Below are positions 1 to 7,666 of a stretch of 48,649 nucleotides of DNA, one piece after another. Location of the stretch: positions 1-48,649 of the forward strand of contig NZ_FNYE01000052.1 of NCBI RefSeq assembly GCF_900108945.1. Direction: 5' to 3'. Source of the DNA: Paraburkholderia diazotrophica (GTDB taxonomy: Bacteria; Pseudomonadota; Gammaproteobacteria; Burkholderiales; Burkholderiaceae). The notes below the pieces were generated by a model. It was not told the DNA's origin, did not search any database, and saw only the letters and a list, made by a program, of their open reading frames with translations. Both the position numbers and the translations under genes were made by a program. Numbering within the stretch: position 1 is the first letter of the stretch; each line of letters opens with the position of its first letter.

Positions 1-159
1 CGGGTCGACGATGATCGTCTTGCCCGTCGCCGCGCCAATCGCCTTGGCGACCTGGTCGATGTCGGCGTTGACGAAATTGAGCGTCACCTGTGCGTATGCA
101 GTGTGCGCGGTGATCAGTCCAGCCAGCAGCAACGCCGTTGCCATGCGAAGTAAAGCCAT
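1..159 (-). CDS. gspD: GspD, type II secretion secretin (N-terminal 53 residues only)
   Basis: This is the start of an outer-membrane secretin gene that runs off the left edge of the window. The first ~22 residues are a Sec signal peptide with a Leu/Ala-rich core, ending in an AYA-Q cleavage site. The mature start reads VTLNFVNADIDQVAKAIGAA, which is the N0 domain typical of GspD. An AAGAGA ribosome-binding site lies about 9 nt before the ATG at 159. GspD forms the outer-membrane channel of the type II secretion system. The remaining gsp genes would lie to the left. Identification rests on the N0 motif and signal peptide only, because about 90% of the gene is outside the window. Confidence 0.85.
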   Translation of the reverse strand, partial: MALLRMATALLLAGLITAHTAYAQVTLNFVNADIDQVAKAIGAATGKTIIVDP

Positions 160-299
160 ACGATTTGTTCTCTTGAGGTATAGAGTGAATGCCGATTCGG
201 CGGCAGTCGATTCCACGCGCGCAGCGCTTACAGGCGCATTGTCACGTTGCCGCGGTGGTTGCCTAAAAATGTGTAGATTAAGAAGCCGGGACGCTGCGC

Positions 300-382
300 G
301 TCGGATTTTTCAGTCTCAGTTGAGTTTTCGCGACATCGAAAAATTAATGTTCGAACGCGAGGGTTTCGACATACGCGCCTAG
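300..382 (+). mobile_element. IS6-family transposase scar (helix-turn-helix fragment)
   Basis: A short stretch encodes LSFRDIEKLMFEREGFDIR. This matches the conserved LSxRDxEExxxERG segment near the N-terminus of IS6-family transposases. Nothing recognisable of the transposase lies on either side. It is one of at least six IS6 relics in this window. Confidence 0.6.
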
Positions 383-395
383 ACGGTGTTAGATC

Positions 396-620
396 CTATG
401 GAGCAGGAACGCCGGCGAGCCGTGCTTGGTCGCGTTCGTCGGGCGCTGCCTCAACCACGTGCCCCATCTCGAAGAAGTACGGCTCGAGGCCGGGGATCTT
501 TTCAGTGACGGCAAGCACGCGCGGACCGAGCGGGCCGACGTAGCCATCAGCGACGTCGAGAGCCCCTACGAGCCATCGAACAGCGTGCCGATCCGCTTCA
601 TCATCACGATGTAGGGGCCC
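396..620 (-). pseudogene. Unrecognised protein remnant
   Basis: On the minus strand an open frame ends at a TAG (398-396) and encodes LGPRVLAVTEKIPGLEPYFF followed by EMGHVVEAAPDERD. This looks like genuine protein sequence rather than a chance frame. Just upstream (about 575-620) a different frame reads YIVMMKRIGTLFDGS before a stop, so the gene seems both frameshifted and truncated. I do not recognise the family. It sits between two IS6 scars. Confidence 0.35.
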
Positions 621-667
621 AGCCGAGCGCGGAGCCGATCGGAAATACCGGCGCGGGATGTTCAGGC

Positions 668-890
668 GGCACTGTCAGGTTGCCGGAGAGGTGTCGGTAG
701 AATGAAGCAATGAAGAAGACCGAATCGCCTTATCATGGCCACCGCTACGCTGTCGTTATTAGCTGCGCCGTTCGCTGGTACTTCCGGTTCAACCTGAGCC
801 CGCGCGACATCGAGCAATTGTTGCTCGCGAGTGGGGTGTCGTGGCCACGTACGAAACGATCCGTGGTTCCGGATCCAACGATTCTGGTCG
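668..890 (+). mobile_element. IS6-family element, 5' end with terminal repeat and transposase start
   Basis: The sequence starts with GGCACTGTCAGGTTGC at 668, resembling the GGCACTG terminal repeat of IS6-family elements. It then encodes RYAVVISCAVRWYFRFNLSP and RDIEQLLLASGV. That is the N-terminus of an IS6 transposase. A frameshift near 840 moves the continuation (TYETIRG) into another frame, and the DDE domain is absent. The same 5' end recurs in diverged form at 42596-42815, so the two are copies of one element type. Confidence 0.75.
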
Positions 891-972
891 ACCCGTTAGC
901 ACGATGAATCTCCCCATCGTAACAGGGCTTACTCGTTCTGATTACACCATCGCGACACATCCCATCGGAACG

Positions 973-2814
973 CTATCTGATCATCTTTCGCAGCTTCTGC
1001 AGAGTCTTTTCTGCCTCGACATCATCGGTGTACATATCCGTTCGGTACTCTTCTGCTCTGGCGCCAACGGCACGTTTGCTGTTTATAGTGGTAGTTGATG
1101 TCGATGTGGACAGGCCGCTTCCTGCACACATGGTGCCCTCGTTAGGTAATGTGCCTTGCAGCAGGTAGTCTGCCATGTAACCGCTAACGCATTCGCTGCG
1201 GGTGAACGCAACTCCATGGTCGTACGTCGTGCTCTGAACCACAAGCCGTGAATTTTTCAATACGGCGGCAGTCGCGCGCGCTCCCGACAGAGGGGTGGGG
1301 CCATCGTTTTCGTCCTGCAGCAGGAGGAACGATAGCGTCGCGGCACGAACAAACGATGGCGGCTTTCGCGCACTGAACGGCCAGTACAGACACGGCAGAT
1401 CCGAATACATACCACCAATAAGCGGCGCAGACTGCGCAAGCGCATTTCCGAGGTCGGTCCAGTACTTCTCGCTGGGGTGGATCAGGGCTCCATCATTGCA
1501 GACGACGGACCAGTACGTGCCGTCCGTGCCGTCGAGATGCACAGATTGTGTCGTCCCGGAAACTGCGGCAGCGTATGTGCTAACCGCGTCCTTAGCTTTC
1601 TTTTGCGCGGTAGCTTCTGCGTCCTCACTCTCTTGTGGAAAGAAATGCAGCAAGGCTATCTCGCGTTGGAGGGCATCGGAGGAAATCATTGGATTCGCCG
1701 TAAGTACCTTGTTTATTCCCTTGGCCACCGCCAAATCTGCGACGACGTCATCTATCTGCCATTGAGCATACAGCGAACGAGACATGGTCTCGCCAAGCCA
1801 GCTTGTGAGCCACGCAGGACCGCTCCTGGCGATCTTTTTGACGTCGTCCGCGTTCGAGCCCAAGCCGAGTACGTCGTTACGGGCAGCGACATAGGGGGCA
1901 ACGATCTCATCCAGTATCTTTTGGAATGCAGGAGCCTGGGCGGGGGAAGTCTCGGCCAATGGAAGAGTAATATCCACGACGCTATCAAGTATCATACGAC
2001 CGGTACGATCAGGAAACAGGCTGGCATAGCGGCCCCCGAGAGCCGTCCCGTATGACGTACCATAGTAGTTCAACTTGTCGTATCCCAGTGTCACACGTAT
2101 AACCTCCATGTCTCGGGCCGTGTATTCGGTATTGATGTATGAGGTCAGAGGCGTGCCACCACAAGCGGAGGCGACCTCGCGGCCATCAATCATCTGTGCG
2201 CTGTTTGCGGCGGCAGAACGGTCGGTGAAAGGGATAAATCTCCGGGTAGCATTAGAGTTGCATACCAACTGGATACTGGAGCCCACACCTCGTGGATCAA
2301 ATCCGATCAGGTCGTAGGCATCCGACAGCTGCAACAACTTTTGACCTACAGGATTTGCCGAATTTCCAAGAAGCCATAGCTTCGACACGCCCAAAGGCAT
2401 ATTCAGCCCGCTCTCACCTGGTCCACCTGGATTCATCCATATGGCGCCCAGCCGGCTCGCAGGCTTGCCTGCATTCACTCTCAGGACGCCAATGCCGGCG
2501 CTGCCCTTGGAAACATCATCGTAATCCAGCGGCACCTTTACCGTTGCACATCCAGCCCTGCTCGATAGCTGATTCAGCAAGTCGCTGTCGAGATCCTGAA
2601 AAGTGTCGGAGCTGCAGGCGTGCCAAGATATTGCCTGCTTATAGTACGGCGCGAGCGCGGCATCGACGCCTGAATCACCCGACGCGGGCGTGGCATCGGC
2701 GCGTGAGCTACCGTCCGAGCCACCGCAACCATAGAACCCGACTGCAATCAGAGAAATCCCGAAAATTCCAATGTGTCTTGCTGTCTTCAGCACTTTCGCT
2801 ATCCGATCAATCAT
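973..2814 (-). CDS. Secreted S33-family peptidase (tripeptidyl aminopeptidase-like alpha/beta hydrolase)
   Basis: The product is a 613-residue exported alpha/beta hydrolase. The ATG at 2814 is preceded by GGAAGA; a TTG 30 nt further upstream is a less likely start. The N-terminus has a hydrophobic segment (IGIFGISLIAVGFYGCGG). Its cysteine may be lipidated, but the lipobox is poor. A WMNPGGPGESG oxyanion-type motif occurs near residue 130. The nucleophile serine sits in YYGTSYG near residue 254. A C-terminal TAP-like domain carries the LLLQDENDGPTP acidic region and the catalytic His in YDHGV. These are hallmarks of the secreted tripeptidyl aminopeptidase/proline iminopeptidase group, which trims N-terminal peptides outside the cytoplasm. 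The gene stands alone; its upstream region is AT-rich. Confidence 0.8.
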   Translation of the reverse strand: MIDRIAKVLKTARHIGIFGISLIAVGFYGCGGSDGSSRADATPASGDSGVDAALAPYYKQAISWHACSSDTFQDLDSDLLNQLSSRAGCATVKVPLDYDDVSKGSAGIGVLRVNAGKPASRLGAIWMNPGGPGESGLNMPLGVSKLWLLGNSANPVGQKLLQLSDAYDLIGFDPRGVGSSIQLVCNSNATRRFIPFTDRSAAANSAQMIDGREVASACGGTPLTSYINTEYTARDMEVIRVTLGYDKLNYYGTSYGTALGGRYASLFPDRTGRMILDSVVDITLPLAETSPAQAPAFQKILDEIVAPYVAARNDVLGLGSNADDVKKIARSGPAWLTSWLGETMSRSLYAQWQIDDVVADLAVAKGINKVLTANPMISSDALQREIALLHFFPQESEDAEATAQKKAKDAVSTYAAAVSGTTQSVHLDGTDGTYWSVVCNDGALIHPSEKYWTDLGNALAQSAPLIGGMYSDLPCLYWPFSARKPPSFVRAATLSFLLLQDENDGPTPLSGARATAAVLKNSRLVVQSTTYDHGVAFTRSECVSGYMADYLLQGTLPNEGTMCAGSGLSTSTSTTTINSKRAVGARAEEYRTDMYTDDVEAEKTLQKLRKMIR

Positions 2815-3300
2815 TAGTCTTCCAAAGCTAACATCGCCTCTCAATCAGGGTAAAAGTACCATCGTATTTTTAACCTTGGATCGGACAATTAAATTGATTC
2901 ATGTCAATGGTTAGATGCGGAACAGTAAATTCATTTTTAGCCTTTTAAGATCGATATAAATATATTTTATTTCGACTTAAACAATATGGACTTCATATCA
3001 CGAATGAGCTACAGGCAACACCTGTACATCACACGTGAGGCGAAGCTGTGTCGCCGATAGTAGAAACTAGGCCGAGCAAATCCCCTTTACAATGAGGATA
3101 ACTTACATCGCAAGCTACGATATCTCACGAGGCGACGCACGACTGATCTATTCTTTTGCTCGCCCCACACCTGATCACTTTTCTTGCACGCACGTGTGAA
3201 CGTGTCAGCTCAATACCCATCGTCTGCAGAATTCAAAGACGGTCTCATTCATGAAGCCAGAATCGTTGTCACAATCGAGGCCGCGTAGCGGAAATGGCAC
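2815..3300. other. AT-rich intergenic region, no gene seen
   Basis: About 490 bp upstream of the peptidase gene. It is clearly AT-richer than its surroundings, especially 2870-3000, and probably holds that gene's promoter. No credible coding frame or transposase motif was found. Confidence 0.5.
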
Positions 3301-3307
3301 GACTCGG

Positions 3308-3490
3308 CTAACCCGTTCGATATGCTCGGCAACGAGTGCACGGCTTCGATGTGGCATGGCCAGGCATTCGGCGGGTCGCGATATCTGTCATCACGAAACT
3401 ATGCACGAAGTCGCCGTCGATCTTGGTGCCACCACAATGCTCGACGAAATCAAGCTCGAGATAGCCGGGTAGCTCATTATTCGAGCAGAA
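3308..3490 (-). mobile_element. Integrase-core (IS481/ISNCY-like) transposase fragment
   Basis: The minus strand encodes GYLELDFVEHCGGTKIDGDF followed by VHSFVMTDIAT. This is the first catalytic-aspartate region of an rve-type integrase core. A frameshift follows, after which AECLAMPHRSRALVAEHIE continues in another frame. No remaining domains are present, so it is a dead fragment. Confidence 0.65.
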
Positions 3491-3795
3491 CTGGATCGTA
3501 AAGTCTAATCGCTTCAACGCGACATGCGGCAGTTGCAACTCGAACACGACCTGCTGAAGAAGGCCAACGAACTGTTAAAAAAGACCCGGTCGTCGACCTG
3601 CAGCTCCTGAGCAGCCGGGAGAAGTCGATGCTGATTGATGCCCTGAGACAAACCTATGCGATCCCAGCACTGTTCGCCGTTCTAGGTCTCGCACGTAGTT
3701 CCTACTTCTACCATCGGGCGCGACTGCTTGTCGCTGACAAATATGCGGGCGTGCGTCTCACCATCACAGAGATCGTCAATAATGGTCATCATTTC
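3480..3795 (+). mobile_element. IS3-family fragment spanning the orfA/orfB frameshift site
   Basis: The end of OrfA (QRDMRQLQLEHDLLKKANEL) is followed by the slippery run A6G at 3577-3583. OrfB then begins with MLIDALRQTYAIPALFAVLG and LARSSYFYHRARL. This is the typical IS3-family layout, where a -1 shift on A6G fuses OrfA and OrfB. An in-frame TAA at about 3507 and the loss of the DDE domain after 3795 show that it is inactive. Confidence 0.75.
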
Positions 3796-3916
3796 TGTCA
3801 GCGGTCGAGCTCCGCCTGCGCAAAATATGCGGGCGCCTTGCGCAGAATCTTTGATCTCCCGCAGTTTCACGACCTCCCGCTCCATATCCTTGATGCGCCG
3901 CTGGTCCGGCTTAAGC
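3770..3916 (-). mobile_element. Second IS3-family fragment, opposite orientation
   Basis: The minus strand reads RRIKDMEREVVKLREIKDSA and then EMMTIIDD. This resembles the leucine-zipper end of IS3 OrfA and the first residues of OrfB. It faces the plus-strand IS3 fragment directly, so two different IS3 relics are joined head to head. Confidence 0.5.
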
Positions 3917-3959
3917 TATCGAAAAGCACATGCAACCTTCTTCCAGCTCTCGCCTAATA

Positions 3960-5280
3960 TTCAGGCACGTTCGGTTCTAATGCTGCAGTCCTGTGCGACA
4001 ATGTATAGCATATTTCCCACTAATTTAGTATATCGATGTAATACTCAGATGAGTCAGCAAACACGCTTTTCTGGATGTACCGCATTTCATGCGGACCTGA
4101 ACGCAGCGGCCAAGTCCATCGGTTACCATTCGTATTAGCACCGGTAACCGCGAGAGATGCGGCGGCACTGGCACGTCGCAAATCAAACGCAACTGCTCAT
4201 AACGAGATCGCACCTTGATATGCCGATGCGAAAGTGAGCCCACCGGGTGACCACATCGCGCAACGGCGCCATATCTCGCGGTGCCAGCCGCGCATTTCTT
4301 CCCGGGCCTATGAGACCGAGTTCCTGACACGCTTCCGAAACGGCAAAACAGCGCTTACCCGATAAAAAAGCAATATCGAGTTCGCGGGAAGTCTTTCAGA
4401 TCATCGGCGACGAACGAGCAATCGTGGAAAGCCGCACAGCGCATGATCGGTTTCATCGGAGACGATGTCAGTTTAAGCGCTTTTGCGACACGAGGAAAGT
4501 TCAATTAGCCGTAACAGAGAATAGATGTTTCATTTAATGGCTCTGACTCAATTCGTGATTGTGGATTGAGCACGATTACTCTTTCTTTGTGAGATACATC
4601 GTTCGTCGGGCTGCACCGCAACGCACGAAAAAATTTCCTGTTCAGGAAACGGAATAGAACTGCTGATCCAGAGCGCCGGTTCGGTAATGACGCGTAGCGC
4701 GGCACATTCCGTGGACGCCGCGATAACATGTCGACTGTCATTTCTTGCGGGTCTTGCCTGTGGTTCGTGAGAGTCTGGTTTCGTGTTCATGCTTCATTAC
4801 CTTCCGCTTCGATTGCCCCGCGACTGCAGACGCAATAGTTGGGCCAGGGCCACGAGACACAGGAGAGGATCTTCCGACGCATTGCTGATCGGGCTGGTTG
4901 ATGGCCGTCCACCCTCCAAAACACTTGTGGGATTTTCTGCCAAGTGTCGGTTGTCGGATTGGTGTTGCACATCCGACAATGTTGGATGTCCAACACCATG
5001 GATTGCCGCGACGATGGCGGATTAAGGCGGCGACTGTTGCGATGACCGGTTAGGTCCGCCCTGTGCGCATCAATTCGATAAGCGAGCCGGTTGGCCGAAG
5101 CAGGCACAAGCGCTCGGTGAGCAGAGTGCAGCCATTCGACAATAACGCGCTGGACGAAACGATTAATGACCTTTAGCGACATAGTCATTCACGCCGTTAG
5201 ATCCACAAACTGCCGAACTTGCGTAAGCGCCCGGTGAAGGCACGGGAGCGAGCTGGCTAGCGGCGATCAGTCAACGGCGG
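3960..5280. other. 1.3-kb stretch without a recognisable gene
   Basis: No frame here shows convincing protein similarity. An 80-codon minus-strand frame at 4548-4790 (start MNTKPDSHEPQARPARND) has a GGAAGG upstream and could be a small gene, but I do not recognise it. The clearest structure is the set of overlapping inverted repeats at 4921-4998, listed separately. The stretch is bounded by IS debris and is probably a graveyard of insertions. Confidence 0.4.
4921..4998. repeat. Overlapping inverted repeats (stem-loop cluster)
   Basis: Four inverted repeats lie within 78 bp. They are ACACTTG/CAAGTGT (4921-4927, 4941-4947), TTGTCGGAT/ATCCGACAA (4951-4959, 4971-4979), TGGTGTTG/CAACACCA (4960-4967, 4991-4998) and GTTGGA/TCCAAC (4981-4986, 4989-4994). 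The second and third interlock, so they cannot form at the same time. There is no credible gene directly beside them. They could be recombination-site arms, a protein-binding region or an RNA structure. Confidence 0.6.
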
Positions 5281-5284
5281 GTGC

Positions 5285-5492
5285 TCAGCGATGCGGTAGT
5301 AACTGAGCGATGTCGTCGGCTCGTTGAGTGGGCAATCGATTGAGCACGTCTTTCAGATAGACCAGTGATCATGGCCATTGAGCTGCGCGGTTCGAATCAG
5401 GCTCATGATTGCAGCGGCACGTTGCCCGGCGCGCAGCGAACCCGCAGCTAGCCAGTTCGGCCGATTGATGGCCCAGGGACGGATCTGATTTT
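5285..5492 (-). mobile_element. IS66-family transposase C-terminal fragment
   Basis: The minus strand encodes IRPWAINRPNWLAAGSLRAG, then a MSLIRTAQLNGHD segment. After a frameshift it continues as YLKDVLNRLPTQRADDIAQL and ends at a TGA. This is the conserved C-terminus of the IS66 TnpC transposase. The upstream part is missing. Confidence 0.8.
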
Positions 5493-5498
5493 CCAGTC

Positions 5499-5660
5499 AA
5501 CGGCCGCCTTCTTCTGTTCGGAAGAGTACTTCGGCTTCGAACGCACGTAGCCCGACCGCAGATCATGACATTTTTCATATTCGTGATGCCAGGACTTCAG
5601 AGAGTTCTTCGTCGGGTACCCGAGTTGATGAATGGTCGCTTCAATGCACGTTTCTAGTTT
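5499..5660 (-). mobile_element. IS3-family OrfA helix-turn-helix fragment
   Basis: The minus strand encodes HQLGYPTKNSLKSWHHEYEK and SGYVRSKPKYSSEQKKAAVD. This is typical of the DNA-binding OrfA protein of IS150-like IS3 elements. It abuts the IS66 fragment with no intervening sequence, so one element inserted into or recombined with the other. Confidence 0.6.
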
Positions 5661-6099
5661 TATGTAGAGACGTAACTCGGGGAGGGGAAGCGCCGACGAT
5701 GTATTCAGTAAAACCTAGTCATGCATTGATGGCGATCAAAGGCGCAAAAAAACCCTTTCGCTATACTGCACATCAGGCGACTCGAGAGCGCTGTTTGGTT
5801 TTATTGTTGCGCGCTCCTTCCTAATACTTTGCATGGCCTGCAGGACATTTCAAAAGACTCTTCGGAACATTGAAGATGTCAACCGGCAAACTAGGTGGCA
5901 TCCTATCGTCAGCACTCCATTGTAAATGTCGACGCGTCTTTCAAACCGTATGCGCAGACGACGAAAGCCGGGGAGCCATGCATCAATACGCCCGGCTACC
6001 CAGCTCACCCTGGAGAGGCTGCGGTCGAAGCTAACGGGTTTGGCACTGGATTAACAATCCCGGCAGTTCTTCTTGAAACACTCTCTGACTGAGAAGCGG
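5661..6099. other. Intergenic region before the aldehyde dehydrogenase gene
   Basis: About 440 bp with no credible gene. A 65-codon plus-strand frame (5895-6092) shows no recognisable motif. The region probably contains the promoter of the aldehyde dehydrogenase gene, but I could not single out a confident -35/-10 pair. Confidence 0.4.
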
Positions 6100-7578
6100 A
6101 TGTTGAATGCACAGAAGTTTTACATCGACGGCATCTGGGTCGCGCCGTCGGGCGACGCGCACCTCGCCGTTGTCGATCCCTGCACGGAAGAGGCGTTCGC
6201 GCAGATCGCGCTCGGCAACGCCGACGACGTGGAGCGCGCGGTGACAGCCGCAAAGCGCGCATTCGCGGCGTTTTCGCTGACGCCGCTGACCGAGCGCATC
6301 GCACTGATTCGCCGCATACTCGACGCTTATACGGCGCGTTACGACGAGATGGCCGATGTCATTTCGCGCGAGATCGGCGCGCCGAAAATGCTTTCGCATA
6401 CATGGCAGGCCGCGCTCGGCAGACGTCACCTCGAAGAACTCCTGCGTACCTGCGAGCGCTTCGCGTGGCAGCGCAAGAAGGGCACGACGCTTGTCAATTA
6501 CGAGCCCGTCGGCGTGGCCGCGCTCATCACGCCATGGAACTGGCCGATCAATCAGATTGTCTGCAAGGTCGCCCCCGCGATTGCCGCCGGTTGCACGATG
6601 GTGCTCAAGCCGAGCGAGATCTCGCCGCTGAACGCCGTGCTGTTCGCCGAGATTCTCGATGCCGCAGGCGTGCCGCCGGGCGTGTTCAATCTCGTGAACG
6701 GCGACGGCCCGACTGTGGGCGCGGCGCTCTGCAGTCATCCGGACGTCGACATGGTTTCGTTCACCGGGTCGACGCGGGCGGGCGTGGAAATCGCGAAGCT
6801 CGCGGCGCCGACTGTCAAGCGCGTGCATCAGGAACTTGGCGGTAAGTCCGCAAATATTCTTCTCGATGATGTGGACCTGGAAGCCGCCGTCACCTCGGGT
6901 GTCTATGAGTGCTTTGGCAACAGCGGCCAGTCGTGTAACGCGCCGACACGCATGCTGGTGCCCGCAGCGCTGCACGACGAGGCCGTGCGCATTGCACAGC
7001 ATGCGGCGGCCTCTCACTGTGTGGGTCCCGCGAACGATGACCGCACCATGATGGGCCCTGTGGTGAGCGACGTGCAATATACACGCGTGCAACAGCTGAT
7101 CAAAAAGGGCATCGAGGAAGGCGCACTGCTCGCAGCCGGCGGGCCCGGACGTCCCGATGGGCTGACGCGCGGCTACTATGCGCGGCCCACGGTATTCGCA
7201 AACGTCGACCCTTCGATGACGATTGCACGAGAAGAGATTTTCGGTCCAGTGCTCGCCATCATGCCGTATCGCGACGAGGAAGACGCGATCGCGATTGCCA
7301 ACGATACACCGTTTGGACTTGCTGCATACGTTCAATCCGCGGATCCGGCGCGCGCCCGGCGTGTGGCGTTCCGGCTACGCGCGGGCAGCGTCTATCTGAA
7401 CTATCCGGCGTGGGACGCGGGCTCGCCGTTCGGCGGTTATAAGCGATCGGGCAACGGCCGTGAATATGGCGAGTGGGGTCTGGAGGCGTTTCTCGAAGTG
7501 AAGGCTATCGTCGGCTATGACGATCAGGCGGGACCCGGCACGCGCGGTGACGTGCGCGCAAACTCTAGCGAGGCATGA
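6100..7578 (+). CDS. NAD(P)-dependent aldehyde dehydrogenase
   Basis: A full-length 492-residue aldehyde dehydrogenase that oxidises an aldehyde to the acid. The Rossmann/substrate motif PWNWP lies at 145-149 with Asn147. The general base Glu245 is in ELGGKS and the catalytic Cys279 is in NSGQSC. The C-terminal motif EEIFGPVLAIM is also present. The ATG at 6100 (MLNAQKFYIDG) was preferred to an upstream in-frame TTG at 6073 because it fits the usual family N-terminus and has GAGAAG just before it. Its codon use matches the decayed ABC-transporter/FAD-oxidoreductase/RidA genes at 9740-12965. It was probably part of the same amine or amino-acid breakdown operon, with the aldehyde made by the oxidoreductase as its substrate. 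The exact substrate cannot be read from the sequence. Confidence 0.9.
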   Translation: MLNAQKFYIDGIWVAPSGDAHLAVVDPCTEEAFAQIALGNADDVERAVTAAKRAFAAFSLTPLTERIALIRRILDAYTARYDEMADVISREIGAPKMLSHTWQAALGRRHLEELLRTCERFAWQRKKGTTLVNYEPVGVAALITPWNWPINQIVCKVAPAIAAGCTMVLKPSEISPLNAVLFAEILDAAGVPPGVFNLVNGDGPTVGAALCSHPDVDMVSFTGSTRAGVEIAKLAAPTVKRVHQELGGKSANILLDDVDLEAAVTSGVYECFGNSGQSCNAPTRMLVPAALHDEAVRIAQHAAASHCVGPANDDRTMMGPVVSDVQYTRVQQLIKKGIEEGALLAAGGPGRPDGLTRGYYARPTVFANVDPSMTIAREEIFGPVLAIMPYRDEEDAIAIANDTPFGLAAYVQSADPARARRVAFRLRAGSVYLNYPAWDAGSPFGGYKRSGNGREYGEWGLEAFLEVKAIVGYDDQAGPGTRGDVRANSSEA

Positions 7579-7666
7579 AGACTCATTGGCCTCGGGGTAT
7601 CCAAGGCGTTGGTTGAGCGCGCCCAAACGCTGATATCGCCTCAAGAATATCTCGAGGAGGTCTGCC

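Noticed and set aside
5389..5398. GGTTCGAATC, resembling a tRNA T-arm
   Set aside because: It codes for part of the IS66 fragment on the minus strand and no cloverleaf surrounds it.
6031..7335. Minus-strand 434-codon frame opposite the aldehyde dehydrogenase
   Set aside because: Shadow of a GC-rich gene with clear catalytic motifs on the other strand.
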